The notes under the pieces were generated by a model that was given only the letters and a program-made list of their open reading frames with translations, was not told the origin of the DNA and searched no databases. A stretch of DNA of 64,000 nucleotides from Desulfuromonas sp. AOP6 (GTDB lineage: Bacteria; Desulfobacterota; Desulfuromonadia; Desulfuromonadales; SZUA-540), in assembly GCF_009731355.2 (NCBI RefSeq), contig NZ_AP022810.1, positions 1,640,001-1,704,000 of the forward strand, given 5' to 3'. Each line of letters opens with the position of its first letter. Position 1 is the first letter of the stretch. This document shows positions 1-9,145 of this stretch, in pieces. The position numbers and the translations under genes were made by a program.

Positions 1-2
1 CT

Positions 3-764
3 TTCGGTTCCGCTGATGCCGAACCTCTACCATACGGCTCGGAAATTTCCAGTCTCGAAAAAACGAATATCGACCAGTTGATATCCAATTTCGATCGCAA
101 CCAGGAGCGCGTTTTCGGCACCTTGGGGGACATTCTGGAGAAGAGTGAAGCTCCTATTGTGGAGTCCGCACAACGTATCGAAAGTATAGTCGCTAAAATC
201 GATGCGGGAGAAGGAATGCTCGGGAAACTGGTTAACGATGCCGCCCTTTATGAAGATCTTCAGTTTACGGTGGCCAGTCTGAATCAGCTTCTTCGCCGCA
301 TCGAGAGCGGTGAGGGTACTTTGGGGCGCCTTGTGTCCGATCCTGCCCTTTATGAAGAAACCACCGCGACCATGGCGAACCTTCGGGTACTGACCGACTC
401 TCTGCGGGGGGGGGAGGGAACCCTTGGCAAGCTGTTCACGGATGATGCTCTTTACACTGAGGCCTCGGATACTCTGGCTGAACTGCGAGGTATCACCCGC
501 AAAATAAACGATGGTCAAGGGACCCTGGGCAAGCTTGTCAATGAGGACAGCCTTTACATTGAAGGTGAAAAAACTTTCGCCAACCTCAGCAGCATTACCG
601 CCAAAATCAACGAAGGGCAGGGAACCCTTGGTAAACTTGTGAATGAGGATGACCTCTATCGCGACACCCAGTCCGCCGTTAAAAAAGTGGAGAAGGCGGT
701 AGACTCCATGGGGGATAGCGGCCCTATCTCTGTACTGGGAACAGCCGTCGGCACCTTGTTCTAA
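3..764 (+). CDS. MCE/MlaD-family protein, C-terminal part (5' end outside window)
   Basis: The reading frame is open from the first bases, so the start and the N-terminal membrane anchor and MCE domain lie upstream. What remains (about 253 residues) is built of five tandem units of about 37 residues. Each contains a G-(E/Q)-G-x-L-G-(K/R)-L core followed by an acidic stretch and LY, as in GEGTLGRLVSDPALY. Such G-E-G-T-L-G-K-L repeats are typical of the C-terminal regions of MCE proteins in Geobacter-like bacteria, which bind the inner membrane and help an ABC machine (Mla type) move lipids between membranes. The rest of that machine would be to the left. The two last units are close at DNA level, which suggests recent duplication. 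The family call is inferred from the repeat pattern because the MCE domain itself is not visible. Confidence 0.72.
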   Translation, partial: FGSADAEPLPYGSEISSLEKTNIDQLISNFDRNQERVFGTLGDILEKSEAPIVESAQRIESIVAKIDAGEGMLGKLVNDAALYEDLQFTVASLNQLLRRIESGEGTLGRLVSDPALYEETTATMANLRVLTDSLRGGEGTLGKLFTDDALYTEASDTLAELRGITRKINDGQGTLGKLVNEDSLYIEGEKTFANLSSITAKINEGQGTLGKLVNEDDLYRDTQSAVKKVEKAVDSMGDSGPISVLGTAVGTLF

Positions 765-789
765 GCCTTTTCATCCATTACCTGCGTGA

Positions 790-825
790 AAAAGCGCCGT
801 TTCCCTGGCTGGAAACGGCGCTTTT
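790..825 (+). terminator. Intrinsic terminator after the MCE gene
   Basis: A 15-bp perfect stem (AAAAGCGCCGTTTCC and its complement) with a 6-base loop lies 25 bases after the stop codon. The right arm ends in a short T run. It probably ends the MCE operon and separates it from the cytochrome genes. Confidence 0.85.
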
Positions 826-1030
826 GCGTAATTTCTCCAGACGCTTAACAAAGTATTTCCCCTTCTACTTCTTTCTAACGACAATAAATCAATGGCAGAC
901 TGTAGTTTTTTCGCCCTTCCCGCAGTTAGTTTATGAATCTATTGAAATATTTCATACTTTTTGCATGACAGAGGCTTGGCCAATGTTAAAGTTTCCGTGA
1001 GTTTTTTTGTTTCTTTCAAGGGGGAATGCC

Positions 1031-2005
1031 TTGATCAGAATTATCTTTTTGCTGATAGCCCTTGGTTTTTTGTACGCCTGTAGCGATCTACCTGCTCTGC
1101 GGGCCGACCATCCCATTTTGCCCGTTCGCGAATATGAGCAGCTGATCGTCGGACGTCTTGACGCGGATTATGTTGGCGATGCCAACTGTCTCGCCCAATG
1201 CCATAAGCATGACGAGATCCGCCGTGATTTTCAAATGTCTGTTCATGGGGAGCAGATTTCTGCCGAAACCGGTCTGCCTCTGGTCAACTGCGAGTCCTGC
1301 CACGGACCAGGCAGCCTGGCCATCTTGAACGCCAAACAAAATGAAAAATGCGATTTCAAAACACTTCTGCAGTTGGAGGAGCTTCCTTCTCAAGCCCAGT
1401 CTCTTATCTGCCTCAAATGTCATTCGGCGGCGTCAACCCCCAACCTCCATTTCTGGAATGGGAGCAGCCATGCCAGCAGTGATGTCAGTTGTTTTGACTG
1501 CCACAAGCTGCATCAGGGGCCACAGCAGAAGGTGCGTCGGCAGGAGATGGATGAGATGTGTTATTCCTGTCACATCAATACACGTATGGAGTTTGCCCAG
1601 TTTTCACGTCATCCCGTGCGCGAACAAAAAATGGCCTGTATTGACTGCCACGAGCCTCACGGTTCCTCACAAAAGCATGATCTCAAGGGACTCACCGTCA
1701 AAGAAATGTGCACTCGTTGCCATATGGACAAGCAGGGCCCTTTTGTCTATGAACATGCCGACCTGTCCGATAATTGTCTTACCTGCCACTCCCACCATGG
1801 TTCGGCCAACAACAGCCTGCTGAGAACGTCTGAACCCTTTCTCTGCCTTCAATGTCATGCCGGCCATCAGGACTATTCGCATCCTGCTTTGGCCAGTGAC
1901 ACGTTGAAAGGGGCCTTTTACTCACGCTGCACCAGCTGCCACTCGTCCATTCACGGAACGGATATTCCATCGTCCAAAGGCAGGGGTACGTTCATTGCCC
2001 GCTGA
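1031..2005 (+). CDS. Decaheme c-type cytochrome lipoprotein, DmsE/MtrA type
   Basis: There are ten CXXCH heme-binding motifs (CLAQCH, CESCH, CLKCH, CFDCH, CYSCH, CIDCH, CTRCH, CLTCH, CLQCH, CTSCH) spread over about 310 residues, the number found in the MtrA/DmsE family of periplasmic electron carriers. The start is set at a TTG codon preceded six bases upstream by AAGGGGG. This gives a short hydrophobic leader ending in a lipobox (LYAC, Cys17), so the protein should be a lipoprotein. An upstream TTG at 1007 would add eight residues but has no ribosome site. The next gene, 31 bp on, is an MtrB-like barrel, so the two should form an outer-membrane porin-cytochrome conduit that carries electrons to extracellular acceptors such as metal oxides. 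No third, cell-surface cytochrome gene (MtrC/OmcB type) is next to them. Confidence 0.92.
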   Translation: MIRIIFLLIALGFLYACSDLPALRADHPILPVREYEQLIVGRLDADYVGDANCLAQCHKHDEIRRDFQMSVHGEQISAETGLPLVNCESCHGPGSLAILNAKQNEKCDFKTLLQLEELPSQAQSLICLKCHSAASTPNLHFWNGSSHASSDVSCFDCHKLHQGPQQKVRRQEMDEMCYSCHINTRMEFAQFSRHPVREQKMACIDCHEPHGSSQKHDLKGLTVKEMCTRCHMDKQGPFVYEHADLSDNCLTCHSHHGSANNSLLRTSEPFLCLQCHAGHQDYSHPALASDTLKGAFYSRCTSCHSSIHGTDIPSSKGRGTFIAR

Positions 2006-2036
2006 TCGCCAAGAGTGATGGCAGGAGGAAATTTCA

Positions 2037-4115
2037 GTGAATAAAACGAGAATCCATTTTCTATTGCAGATTGTTGCTCTTGTGGCCGCGGGGACGCTTT
2101 CTCCGGTCTTTTCTGAAATGGATTGCCAGGACCCGGATCCACGGATTCTGGAGAGTGCGTTTTCCTTGGGGTATCGCGTGGTGGACTCACAGAAAAACAC
2201 ACAACGAGCAGGAGAATACAGTTTCCTCGAATCAGGCACGGTCGCCGGAATCGTCTTGAAGGACCTCAAAGCGACCCAACGGTTCCGTTTTGAAGCAGAC
2301 TACTTTGACCAAACGGACTACAACGCCGAAGTGGATTTTGATTATCGGGGTCTGTTCCGTCTCCACGCGACCAGCGCGACCTTCAATCATCAGCTTGAGC
2401 ACTTTCCTGGTATTGATGATGCGCTCCTTCCTCTGCAGGTAGAACCCCTGGTCAAATTCACCGACCATAACCCCGGAGAAGTGTACGCGATAGAGGTCAA
2501 AAGGGATGAAGTGAGTTTGCGGGCCAGGCTCCCTGAATTCCCGGCTCACTTCAATCTCGCCTACTGGCGGTTGCAGCGTCAGGGAACCCGGCAGGGATGT
2601 TTTGTGGATGAAGGCAGTGCGCAAAGCGCGGATTGCAATTCCTGCCACCTGCAGTCAAAAACTGAAAGGGTAAACCAGATCACCGAAGAAATCAGAGGAG
2701 GTCTGGATGCACATCTGGGGCGGGTCGACGTCAGCTATTCCGGTTTTTATCGTGAGTTGCGCAATAAAAGCCGTGCTCTTTCGGACCCCTTCGGGGAGCT
2801 TATCGACACTCACACAGATCCGGACACTCTCTATCGTCATGCGGGCGAATACGAGCACGATGCGGTCCCTGAGTCGCGCCACATCGCCCATTCCCTCAGC
2901 CTTCATACCTCTCTTTCTGGCGGCCTGACGGCTGGTGGTATGGTCAGCGTGGGCGAAATGGAAAGTGGGTCCAAGGTAAGTGATGTGGATTTCGTTAAGT
3001 CCAAAAGTGACTATTGGAAGGCGGCGGGAGACTTTACACTGACCCCTTCCAGCAAGTGGACCCTCACACTGCGTTATCGAATGCTCGATATGGACACGCA
3101 GAATTCGGACTTCATCACGGTAAGTGGGCTGCCAGACGCTTCCATCCCCGTTCGAGACAGCATGGATGTCAAGCGCGCCCACTACGGATCACGGCTTTCC
3201 TATCGACCCAATTACCGATTGACGATTCAGGGCGATTTGGAACGGGAAGAAGTTGAACGCACCACGACCGGGCCAATGCTTGACGAATACAACGATCCTT
3301 TTTGGCATCTGCCTGAAAAAGAGAATAAATCCTCCTATAAAGTCAGCCTCATCGCCCGTCCACTGGGTACACCAAAATTCAGACTCAATCTTTCTTATAA
3401 ATTTCTCACTTCGGATGACCCTTCTTACGGCACGTCCTTGAAAAATGGTCACCATGGCTTCGCTGGCACCACCTTGACCTTGACCGACCGAGCGGGCATG
3501 ACAGCCAACGTTCTTGTCATTCGGGAGGAGAACAATCGCATTGAACGAACCCTTTTTCACGATTCGACAACCCTCAACAGGTATCAGATATCTCGGCAGC
3601 TTGCCTCAGAAAATGCGACCGCCGGTTTCTGGGTTGTCCCCAGAAAGGGTTTACAGGTCAATATCCGTTATGGATATCTGCATAGTCGTACGGAACAGGG
3701 ACTGCTTTTCGGAAATGATCATTATTCCGACTATGTCATTCTGGATGAAAATGCCGAGTTCGAGCAGACCGTCCACACCGCGGAGCTATCCTCTGCCTGG
3801 CATATAAACGAACAGGTTTCCCTACAGGGCGAAGCCCGCCTGACCCGTTCCGCCAGTCGTTTTGATCCCAGTTTTGCCTATCAGCCTCTCGATTATTATG
3901 GTATCGGCACCACGGGGGTCGACTCGTCCACCCTCCGGCAACTGAGCGAATTGCATATTTTTCAGACGGCGTACAAGGTGGGTGTTGACTGGAAATTCAA
4001 GGATGAGTGGAAATGTTCCGCCCGTTACACCTTTGATCGCTATGAAGACCTGGAAGGTGCGGTTCTTGATGGCATAGTCCAGAGTTATCTGCTTTCTCTG
4101 TCGAGGGCCTGGTAG
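2037..4115 (+). CDS. MtrB/PioB-family outer-membrane beta-barrel with an internal heme motif
   Basis: 692 residues starting at GTG, with AGGAGG nine bases upstream. A signal peptide of about 26 residues (cleavage near VFS) is followed by many alternating-polarity strands such as KWTLTLRYRML and GLQVNIRYGYLHS, and the chain ends in the aromatic residue Trp, as barrel proteins usually do. Length and context match MtrB/PioB proteins, the porins that sheath a decaheme cytochrome in the outer membrane. Unusually, there is a complete CNSCH heme motif at residues 200-204, preceded by another Cys near residue 189. MtrB proteins often carry a CXXC pair near the N terminus, but a heme motif about 200 residues in is not expected. 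The gene forms an operon with the cytochrome upstream. Confidence 0.85.
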   Translation: MNKTRIHFLLQIVALVAAGTLSPVFSEMDCQDPDPRILESAFSLGYRVVDSQKNTQRAGEYSFLESGTVAGIVLKDLKATQRFRFEADYFDQTDYNAEVDFDYRGLFRLHATSATFNHQLEHFPGIDDALLPLQVEPLVKFTDHNPGEVYAIEVKRDEVSLRARLPEFPAHFNLAYWRLQRQGTRQGCFVDEGSAQSADCNSCHLQSKTERVNQITEEIRGGLDAHLGRVDVSYSGFYRELRNKSRALSDPFGELIDTHTDPDTLYRHAGEYEHDAVPESRHIAHSLSLHTSLSGGLTAGGMVSVGEMESGSKVSDVDFVKSKSDYWKAAGDFTLTPSSKWTLTLRYRMLDMDTQNSDFITVSGLPDASIPVRDSMDVKRAHYGSRLSYRPNYRLTIQGDLEREEVERTTTGPMLDEYNDPFWHLPEKENKSSYKVSLIARPLGTPKFRLNLSYKFLTSDDPSYGTSLKNGHHGFAGTTLTLTDRAGMTANVLVIREENNRIERTLFHDSTTLNRYQISRQLASENATAGFWVVPRKGLQVNIRYGYLHSRTEQGLLFGNDHYSDYVILDENAEFEQTVHTAELSSAWHINEQVSLQGEARLTRSASRFDPSFAYQPLDYYGIGTTGVDSSTLRQLSELHIFQTAYKVGVDWKFKDEWKCSARYTFDRYEDLEGAVLDGIVQSYLLSLSRAW

Positions 4116-4129
4116 GCGCTTTCCTTTAG

Positions 4130-5128
4130 ATGATGTGTAATGGTGTCCCTTTGATCCGTTTTTTTCGACATCCTCGTATTTTGATTCCTTTGGTGGCAGC
4201 CTGCCTGCTGATCCTCATACCCGTTGTCGGTTGGTGTAAAAAAGACGCCCTGGTGGCCGTGGTGATTACCGGCGACCTTCCCAGATACCAGCTTGCCCAC
4301 GAGGCTTTTATCCACAAGTTGGAAGAACTGACGCAGGATAGAGGCAAGGTGACAGTCTATGTACAGCGGCCCAATCCGGATGTCATGTCCTGGATAAACA
4401 GTATCCGCAAAGCCGTCGGCATCGGGGCCGACGTTATTGTTACTTATGGTGCGCCTGCGACACTGGCCGGTAAAAGTGAGGGAAGAAATATACCGATTGT
4501 TTTTGCAGAGGTATATGATCCCGTCGCTCTGGGGATTATTGCCGATATTGGCAGGCCGGGAGGGAATCTTACGGGAATGGCAGGACAAACGCCCCTTGAG
4601 ACCCTGTTGCACGCCTATTATTTATCCAAGGATGTGCGTAAAATCGGCGTTCTTTTTTCCCCTGAAGATCAGGCGTCGATCTACCAGAAAAATAAACTGG
4701 TGGAGATTGCCGAGAAAAAGGGGATTACGGTATTGCCGGCGGAAGTCAATGGACCTGGTGATCTCTGGAAAGAGCTTCAGACCCTGTCTCCCCACATCGA
4801 TTCTCTTTTTGTAGCGGAAAGCGCTGTTTTGGAAATGTCCGCCGCAAAAATCATGGACTTTTCCCAAAAGAACGGAATACCAGTTATTTCCCAGATCCAC
4901 GGCTTTTGTGATATGGGCGCCCTGATGACCCTTGAGGCCGATCCTTTTGAGCAGGGTAACGGGATCGCCGGCTATGTTTCTGAAATACTGTCAGGTAAAA
5001 AACCGGGCGAACTACCTGTCCGCACTCCACGTAAGGTCGCCCTGGTTATTAATCTGAACGTAGCCCGAGAACTTGGCCTTAAAATTCCTTTTCAGGCTTT
5101 AACCCTCGCCACACGTGTCATTCGTTGA
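4130..5128 (+). CDS. ABC-transporter-type substrate-binding protein (COG2984/PF04392 family)
   Basis: 332 residues. A hydrophobic leader covers about residues 15-35 (ILIPLVAACLLILIPVVGW). Two Rossmann-like halves of the type I periplasmic binding fold follow, with family sequences such as ADVIVTYGAPATLAGK, PIVFAEVYDP and GGNLTGM. Relatives bind small ligands, in some cases aromatic amino acids, for ABC importers. No permease or ATPase gene is adjacent, so it could instead feed a sensor protein or a transporter encoded elsewhere. It begins 14 bases after the barrel gene and may be co-transcribed with the conduit, but no strong ribosome site precedes the ATGATG start. The ligand cannot be read from the sequence. 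Confidence 0.82.
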   Translation: MMCNGVPLIRFFRHPRILIPLVAACLLILIPVVGWCKKDALVAVVITGDLPRYQLAHEAFIHKLEELTQDRGKVTVYVQRPNPDVMSWINSIRKAVGIGADVIVTYGAPATLAGKSEGRNIPIVFAEVYDPVALGIIADIGRPGGNLTGMAGQTPLETLLHAYYLSKDVRKIGVLFSPEDQASIYQKNKLVEIAEKKGITVLPAEVNGPGDLWKELQTLSPHIDSLFVAESAVLEMSAAKIMDFSQKNGIPVISQIHGFCDMGALMTLEADPFEQGNGIAGYVSEILSGKKPGELPVRTPRKVALVINLNVARELGLKIPFQALTLATRVIR

Positions 5129-5150
5129 TTCCTTAAGATCATCTGTAGTC

Positions 5151-6047
5151 CTATCCCTGCAACAAATAAAGAATAGTAGTCAGAGTCGCGGCGCTTAGCA
5201 GGGTCGTGACCAAGATGGTGCCTGCGACCAAGTCGGGCCGCATGCCGAAGCGGAGAGAGTACAGCAAAGGCAGAATGGCTGAGGGCGTGCTGGTCTGAAG
5301 AATGATGACATTTCTGGTTGTCCCGGACATGTCGAGCAGGGTCGCGATTGCCCAAGCAACCAGAGGTGCTATTCCCAGGCGGATAAGGGTGGCCAGAGAC
5401 AAAAAACTCCACTGGGCTTCCAATTTGGTTCTGGCCAGCTGCATCCCCAAAAGCAGGAGCATCAGAGGGATGGCCGCATCACCCAGAAGTTCGATGGCGC
5501 GCAGCAGGAAAAAGGGGACGGAAAGGTCCACTGCCTTAAAAAGAAAGGCCAGGGCCACCGCATGAAAGATGGGAATTTTGAAAGTGTTGACCAGGGCTTT
5601 TCCGAGAGGAACTTTTCCACCCTGGGCGACCACAATGGCCAGAGTGGACAAAGGGATATTGAACAGGACGAAAGTCAGTACGGAAACATTGAGTCCCTGT
5701 TCTCCAAAAGCAAAATAAGCAAGAGGAAGCCCAAAATTACCTACGTTCATGACGACAGTCGTCAAAACGAGAGCGCCGCTCTTTTCCTGAGGCATCGAGG
5801 TTGCCGCCGCGACAAACCGCACTAACAGATAGAGGGCCAGGGTATAGAGAACCATGAAGAAAAAAATATCGAGAGTCAACGTCAGTTGCAGATTCTGGCG
5901 AATGAGCGAAGAGAAGACGAGGGCTGGTGAAAAAATATAAAGAGAACAGTCGGTCAGCGTTCTAAAATCGAGACCGATCTTTTTCTCGGCCATGTAGCCG
6001 CAGAAAATCAAAATAAAGACAGGAAGAATGATGTTGACGAAGAGCAT
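5151..6047 (-). CDS. AEC-family (auxin efflux carrier type) membrane transporter
   Basis: About 298 residues, with roughly ten hydrophobic segments in two halves and the N-terminal pattern LFVNIILPVFILIFCGYMAEKK of AEC permeases. These inner-membrane carriers move organic acids such as malate or other weak acids. The start at 6047 is preferred over the upstream ATG at 6104 because AAGGGGA lies six bases before it and the extra 19 residues are polar and unlike the family. The gene is convergent with the ABC binding protein. The substrate is not predictable. Confidence 0.88.
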   Translation of the reverse strand: MLFVNIILPVFILIFCGYMAEKKIGLDFRTLTDCSLYIFSPALVFSSLIRQNLQLTLTLDIFFFMVLYTLALYLLVRFVAAATSMPQEKSGALVLTTVVMNVGNFGLPLAYFAFGEQGLNVSVLTFVLFNIPLSTLAIVVAQGGKVPLGKALVNTFKIPIFHAVALAFLFKAVDLSVPFFLLRAIELLGDAAIPLMLLLLGMQLARTKLEAQWSFLSLATLIRLGIAPLVAWAIATLLDMSGTTRNVIILQTSTPSAILPLLYSLRFGMRPDLVAGTILVTTLLSAATLTTILYLLQG

Positions 6048-6250
6048 AGGTTCCCCTTGACGGATTATTCCGTAAAAGCTAGCACGGTGACACCCATTCT
6101 TCAATGGCTGATAGGTGTTCGCGCCCTTGGATTGAAAAATGGGTGTCAGGAAATATCATTGACAAACGTATGATTAAGTTGCTTAAATAACAGGCTGTTC
6201 TTACTGGCGCCGGATCCGGCGAACATTCTTCACCCTTTGCGGAGGACATC

Positions 6251-7555
6251 ATGAATCCATTGGCTGCTGAACTGAACGACCTGCTTGCCCAACACAATCC
6301 CCATGTTCTGGAAATGCTTTCCGATTTGGGGAAAAACCTTTTCTTCCCCAAAGGTATTCTGACCCAATCCGCAGAAGCCAAGGACAAGGCCCATAAATAT
6401 AACGCCACCATCGGGATTGCCACCGAAAAGGGTGGTCCCATGTTCCTGCAATGCATCCAGGACAAGCTGTCGGCCTTCGACCCCAAGGATATCTATCCCT
6501 ATGCACCGCCCGCCGGCAAACCGGAACTTCGCGCGCTCTGGAAAGAAAAGATGCTGCGCGAAAACCCGAGCATGGCCGGCAAACATATCAGCAACCCCAT
6601 CGTTACCAATGCCCTGACGCACGGTCTTTCCATTGTCGGGGACATGTTTGTCGGCGCCGGTGACCACCTGGTGCTGCCTGACATGCTTTGGGGCAACTAC
6701 AATCTGACCTTTGGAACCTGCAACGGCGGTATTGTCAAAAAATTCCCGACCTTCACCACAGCCGGTGGCTATGATGTCGATGCCTTCAAGGCCGTACTCA
6801 AAAACAGCGCTGCCGAAAAAGGGAAGGCTGTCGTTATTCTGAACTTCCCCAATAACCCCAGCGGCTACACCCCGACAGTTGCCGAAGGGGACGCTATTGT
6901 CGCCGCCATTAAAGAGGTGGCCGAAGAAGGCTGTAACATCGTGGTCGTCACCGATGACGCTTATTTCGGTCTCTTCTATGAAGATTCCATTAAAGAGTCC
7001 CTTTTCGGAAAACTGGCCAACCTGCATCCCCGCATACTGGCCATCAAGCTTGACGGGGCCACCAAGGAAGAATTTGTGTGGGGTTTCCGCACTGGTTTCG
7101 TCACCTTTGCCGATGGCAACAGCTACGACAATCCCCAGGTCATCACTGCCCTGGAAAAGAAAACCATGGGTATCATCCGCGCCAAGATATCCAACTGCCC
7201 CCATCCTTCCCAGACTTTCGTCATTGAGGCCCTTCGCTCACCACAATTTCTGGCTCAGAAGGAAGAGAAGTTTCAGATCATGAAAGGGCGCGCACTCAAA
7301 ACCAAGGAAGTGCTCGACAGCGGCAAATACGACAAGGAATGGGAGTACTACCCATTCAACTCCGGTTACTTCATGTGCCTGAAGCTCAAAACGGTCGATG
7401 CCGAAAAGCTGCGCGTGCATCTTCTTGATAAATACGGGGTAGGGGCGATCTCCATTGGTAAAACAGACCTGCGTATCGCCTTCTCCTGTATCGCCGAAGA
7501 AAATATTCAGGAACTCTTCGACCTCATCCATCAGGCAGTTCTCGACCTGGCCTGA
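6251..7555 (+). CDS. PLP-dependent aminotransferase, class I/II
   Basis: 434 residues with a GGAGG ribosome site just before the ATG. It shows the fold-type I aminotransferase landmarks: NALTHGLSIVG in the cofactor region, LNFPNNPSGYTP, the aspartate in VVTDDAYFGLF, the likely Schiff-base lysine in DGATKEEFVWGFRTGF, and the substrate-binding arginine in the C-terminal DLRIAFSCI. It should exchange an amino group between an amino acid and a 2-oxo acid in the cytoplasm. The sequence around the lysine differs from the usual SFSKTF pattern of aspartate aminotransferases, so it belongs to a separate branch and the amino acid is uncertain. It stands alone, with terminators or divergent genes on both sides. 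Confidence 0.88.
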   Translation: MNPLAAELNDLLAQHNPHVLEMLSDLGKNLFFPKGILTQSAEAKDKAHKYNATIGIATEKGGPMFLQCIQDKLSAFDPKDIYPYAPPAGKPELRALWKEKMLRENPSMAGKHISNPIVTNALTHGLSIVGDMFVGAGDHLVLPDMLWGNYNLTFGTCNGGIVKKFPTFTTAGGYDVDAFKAVLKNSAAEKGKAVVILNFPNNPSGYTPTVAEGDAIVAAIKEVAEEGCNIVVVTDDAYFGLFYEDSIKESLFGKLANLHPRILAIKLDGATKEEFVWGFRTGFVTFADGNSYDNPQVITALEKKTMGIIRAKISNCPHPSQTFVIEALRSPQFLAQKEEKFQIMKGRALKTKEVLDSGKYDKEWEYYPFNSGYFMCLKLKTVDAEKLRVHLLDKYGVGAISIGKTDLRIAFSCIAEENIQELFDLIHQAVLDLA

Positions 7556-7581
7556 TCAGCCCAAGGCTTTTCTATCAGGGA

Positions 7582-7606
7582 GGGCCCGCTTCGGCGGGCC
7601 CTTTTA
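7582..7606 (+). terminator. Intrinsic terminator after the aminotransferase
   Basis: A GC-rich stem (GGGCCCGC paired with GCGGGCCC around TTCG) is followed by four T residues, 27 bases after the stop. The CCA enzyme starts just seven bases later, so that gene either has a promoter inside this region or depends on read-through. Confidence 0.82.
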
Positions 7607-7612
7607 GCTGCC

Positions 7613-8920
7613 ATGACGGAACTCAGGCGACTGCTCCATAAAGTTCTCATCCTGCCTCATCTCTTAACTCATCTTAAACCCGGGCAGTCCTGCCATCTGG
7701 TGGGAGGCGCTTTACGTGACTTCCTCCTGGGTCGACCCAGCACCGATTTTGACTTTGTTACCTCTTTCGATCCAACCGACCTGGCGCGAGCCTTCGCGAC
7801 AACCATCGGTGGCCACTGGTTTTCCCTCGATACGCAAAGACACCAGAGCCGGGTAATCCTTAAAAAAGAGGGATTCACCTATACCTATGACTTTGCGCCA
7901 TTAAGGGCTTCCTCTCTGAATGAAGATTTGTCTCTTAGAGATTTCACCATCAACGCTATCGCCCTCGACCTTGCCGGTTTTGACCGGTCACCTCACATCA
8001 TTGATCCTCTCGGGGGGCAGGTGGACTTGGAACGCTCCGTCTTGCGAGCTTGCTGCCACAGGGTGTTTGAGGATGATCCCTTGCGCGTTTTGAGGGGAGT
8101 GCGGCTTGCCCGCGTTTTGAATTTAGATATTGAACCTGACACCCTCACACTGATGAAAGACTCTGTCTCTGCATTATCTCGAGTTGCCCCTGAAAGGATA
8201 GGCAGTGAACTTGCTCAAATATTCACGGCCGACGACGGCACCCGTTCCCTTCCCCTGATGAAGCATCTTGGCCTTTTCCAAGCCCTGTTTGGAGAACCGG
8301 ACGGTCCTCAAGCGATTGCCGCCGGAATTCAGCAGGTCCAGATGGTGTCCCAGCATCTGGATCGATTAAAGCATAACGGGGTCGTCCCAGCTGAGTCATG
8401 GTTTGATGGTTTTCCCACGATAGCTATCCTCCGTCTGGCGGCTTTTCTTTCTGGCAGCGGCCTGTTGGCAAGACATAGCGATTTGCCGCGAAAATTGAAA
8501 TTTAGCCGACGGGTTGAATCTCTCCTGATGAATCTGGTCGCCCTGAAGCCTGAAGATGGAAATAAACTGTTACTCATGGAAACAACGGAAAGAGGTCTCG
8601 CTCTCTGGGTTGATCAACTTGGGCCGGATCCTCTCCTGAGTCTTCTGTACCTCGCCTCCATACGAGAACCCTCAGAGGAGTTTCCCCGTAAAGTTCGTGC
8701 CGTCATGGCCGCTTACCAAATCCATGCGCGCAACGGACGAGTACCCGACCTGGTGGATGGTTCCAGCCTTGGTCTTGCCCAGGGAGTCCTTGTGGGAGAG
8801 GCTTTGGCCTCCTTACGAATTGAAGAGATAGAAGGGCGGGTTCGAAACGTTCATGATGCGCATAACTACCTGAAATTATATGTGGAAAAAATTATTGACA
8901 AACCAGCGGATCATTCATAG
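7613..8920 (+). CDS. cca: CCA tRNA nucleotidyltransferase / poly(A) polymerase family protein
   Basis: 435 residues with the class II nucleotidyltransferase head: LVGGALRDFLLGRPSTDFDFV (the DFD aspartates bind the metals), then LRDFTINAIALD, RVFEDDPLRVLRGVRLA and RVAPERIGSEL, all near the N terminus. These enzymes add CCA, or only CC or only A, to tRNA 3' ends. Some relatives of this organism split CC- and A-addition between two proteins, and the sequence alone does not settle which type this is. The long C-terminal half is helical and less conserved. A tRNA gene starts 14 bases downstream. The start ATG lies directly after a terminator stem with no clear ribosome site. Confidence 0.87.
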   Translation: MTELRRLLHKVLILPHLLTHLKPGQSCHLVGGALRDFLLGRPSTDFDFVTSFDPTDLARAFATTIGGHWFSLDTQRHQSRVILKKEGFTYTYDFAPLRASSLNEDLSLRDFTINAIALDLAGFDRSPHIIDPLGGQVDLERSVLRACCHRVFEDDPLRVLRGVRLARVLNLDIEPDTLTLMKDSVSALSRVAPERIGSELAQIFTADDGTRSLPLMKHLGLFQALFGEPDGPQAIAAGIQQVQMVSQHLDRLKHNGVVPAESWFDGFPTIAILRLAAFLSGSGLLARHSDLPRKLKFSRRVESLLMNLVALKPEDGNKLLLMETTERGLALWVDQLGPDPLLSLLYLASIREPSEEFPRKVRAVMAAYQIHARNGRVPDLVDGSSLGLAQGVLVGEALASLRIEEIEGRVRNVHDAHNYLKLYVEKIIDKPADHS

Positions 8921-8934
8921 AATGCCACACCTAT

Positions 8935-9009
<75 letters not shown>

Positions 9010-9023
9010 TTAAAAACCAAGAG

Positions 9024-9055
9024 GCCCTGGCTGCGCTGGCATCCAGGGCTTTTTT
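9024..9055 (+). terminator. Intrinsic terminator after tRNA-Gly
   Basis: Stem GCCCTGG/CCAGGGC with a 12-base loop followed by a run of six T residues, 14 bases after the tRNA. Confidence 0.88.
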
Positions 9056-9145
9056 CTATTTTCACTAGTACCGTTGAGGCATTTTCCCCTCTGTGCTACA
9101 TTCCACCTAATGCAACTTTATACACACCGGATGGAGAACCCACGC

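Noticed and set aside
880-1010. Possible sigma-54 promoter (TGGCA) before the decaheme cytochrome
   Set aside because: No GC at the -12 position with the needed spacing.
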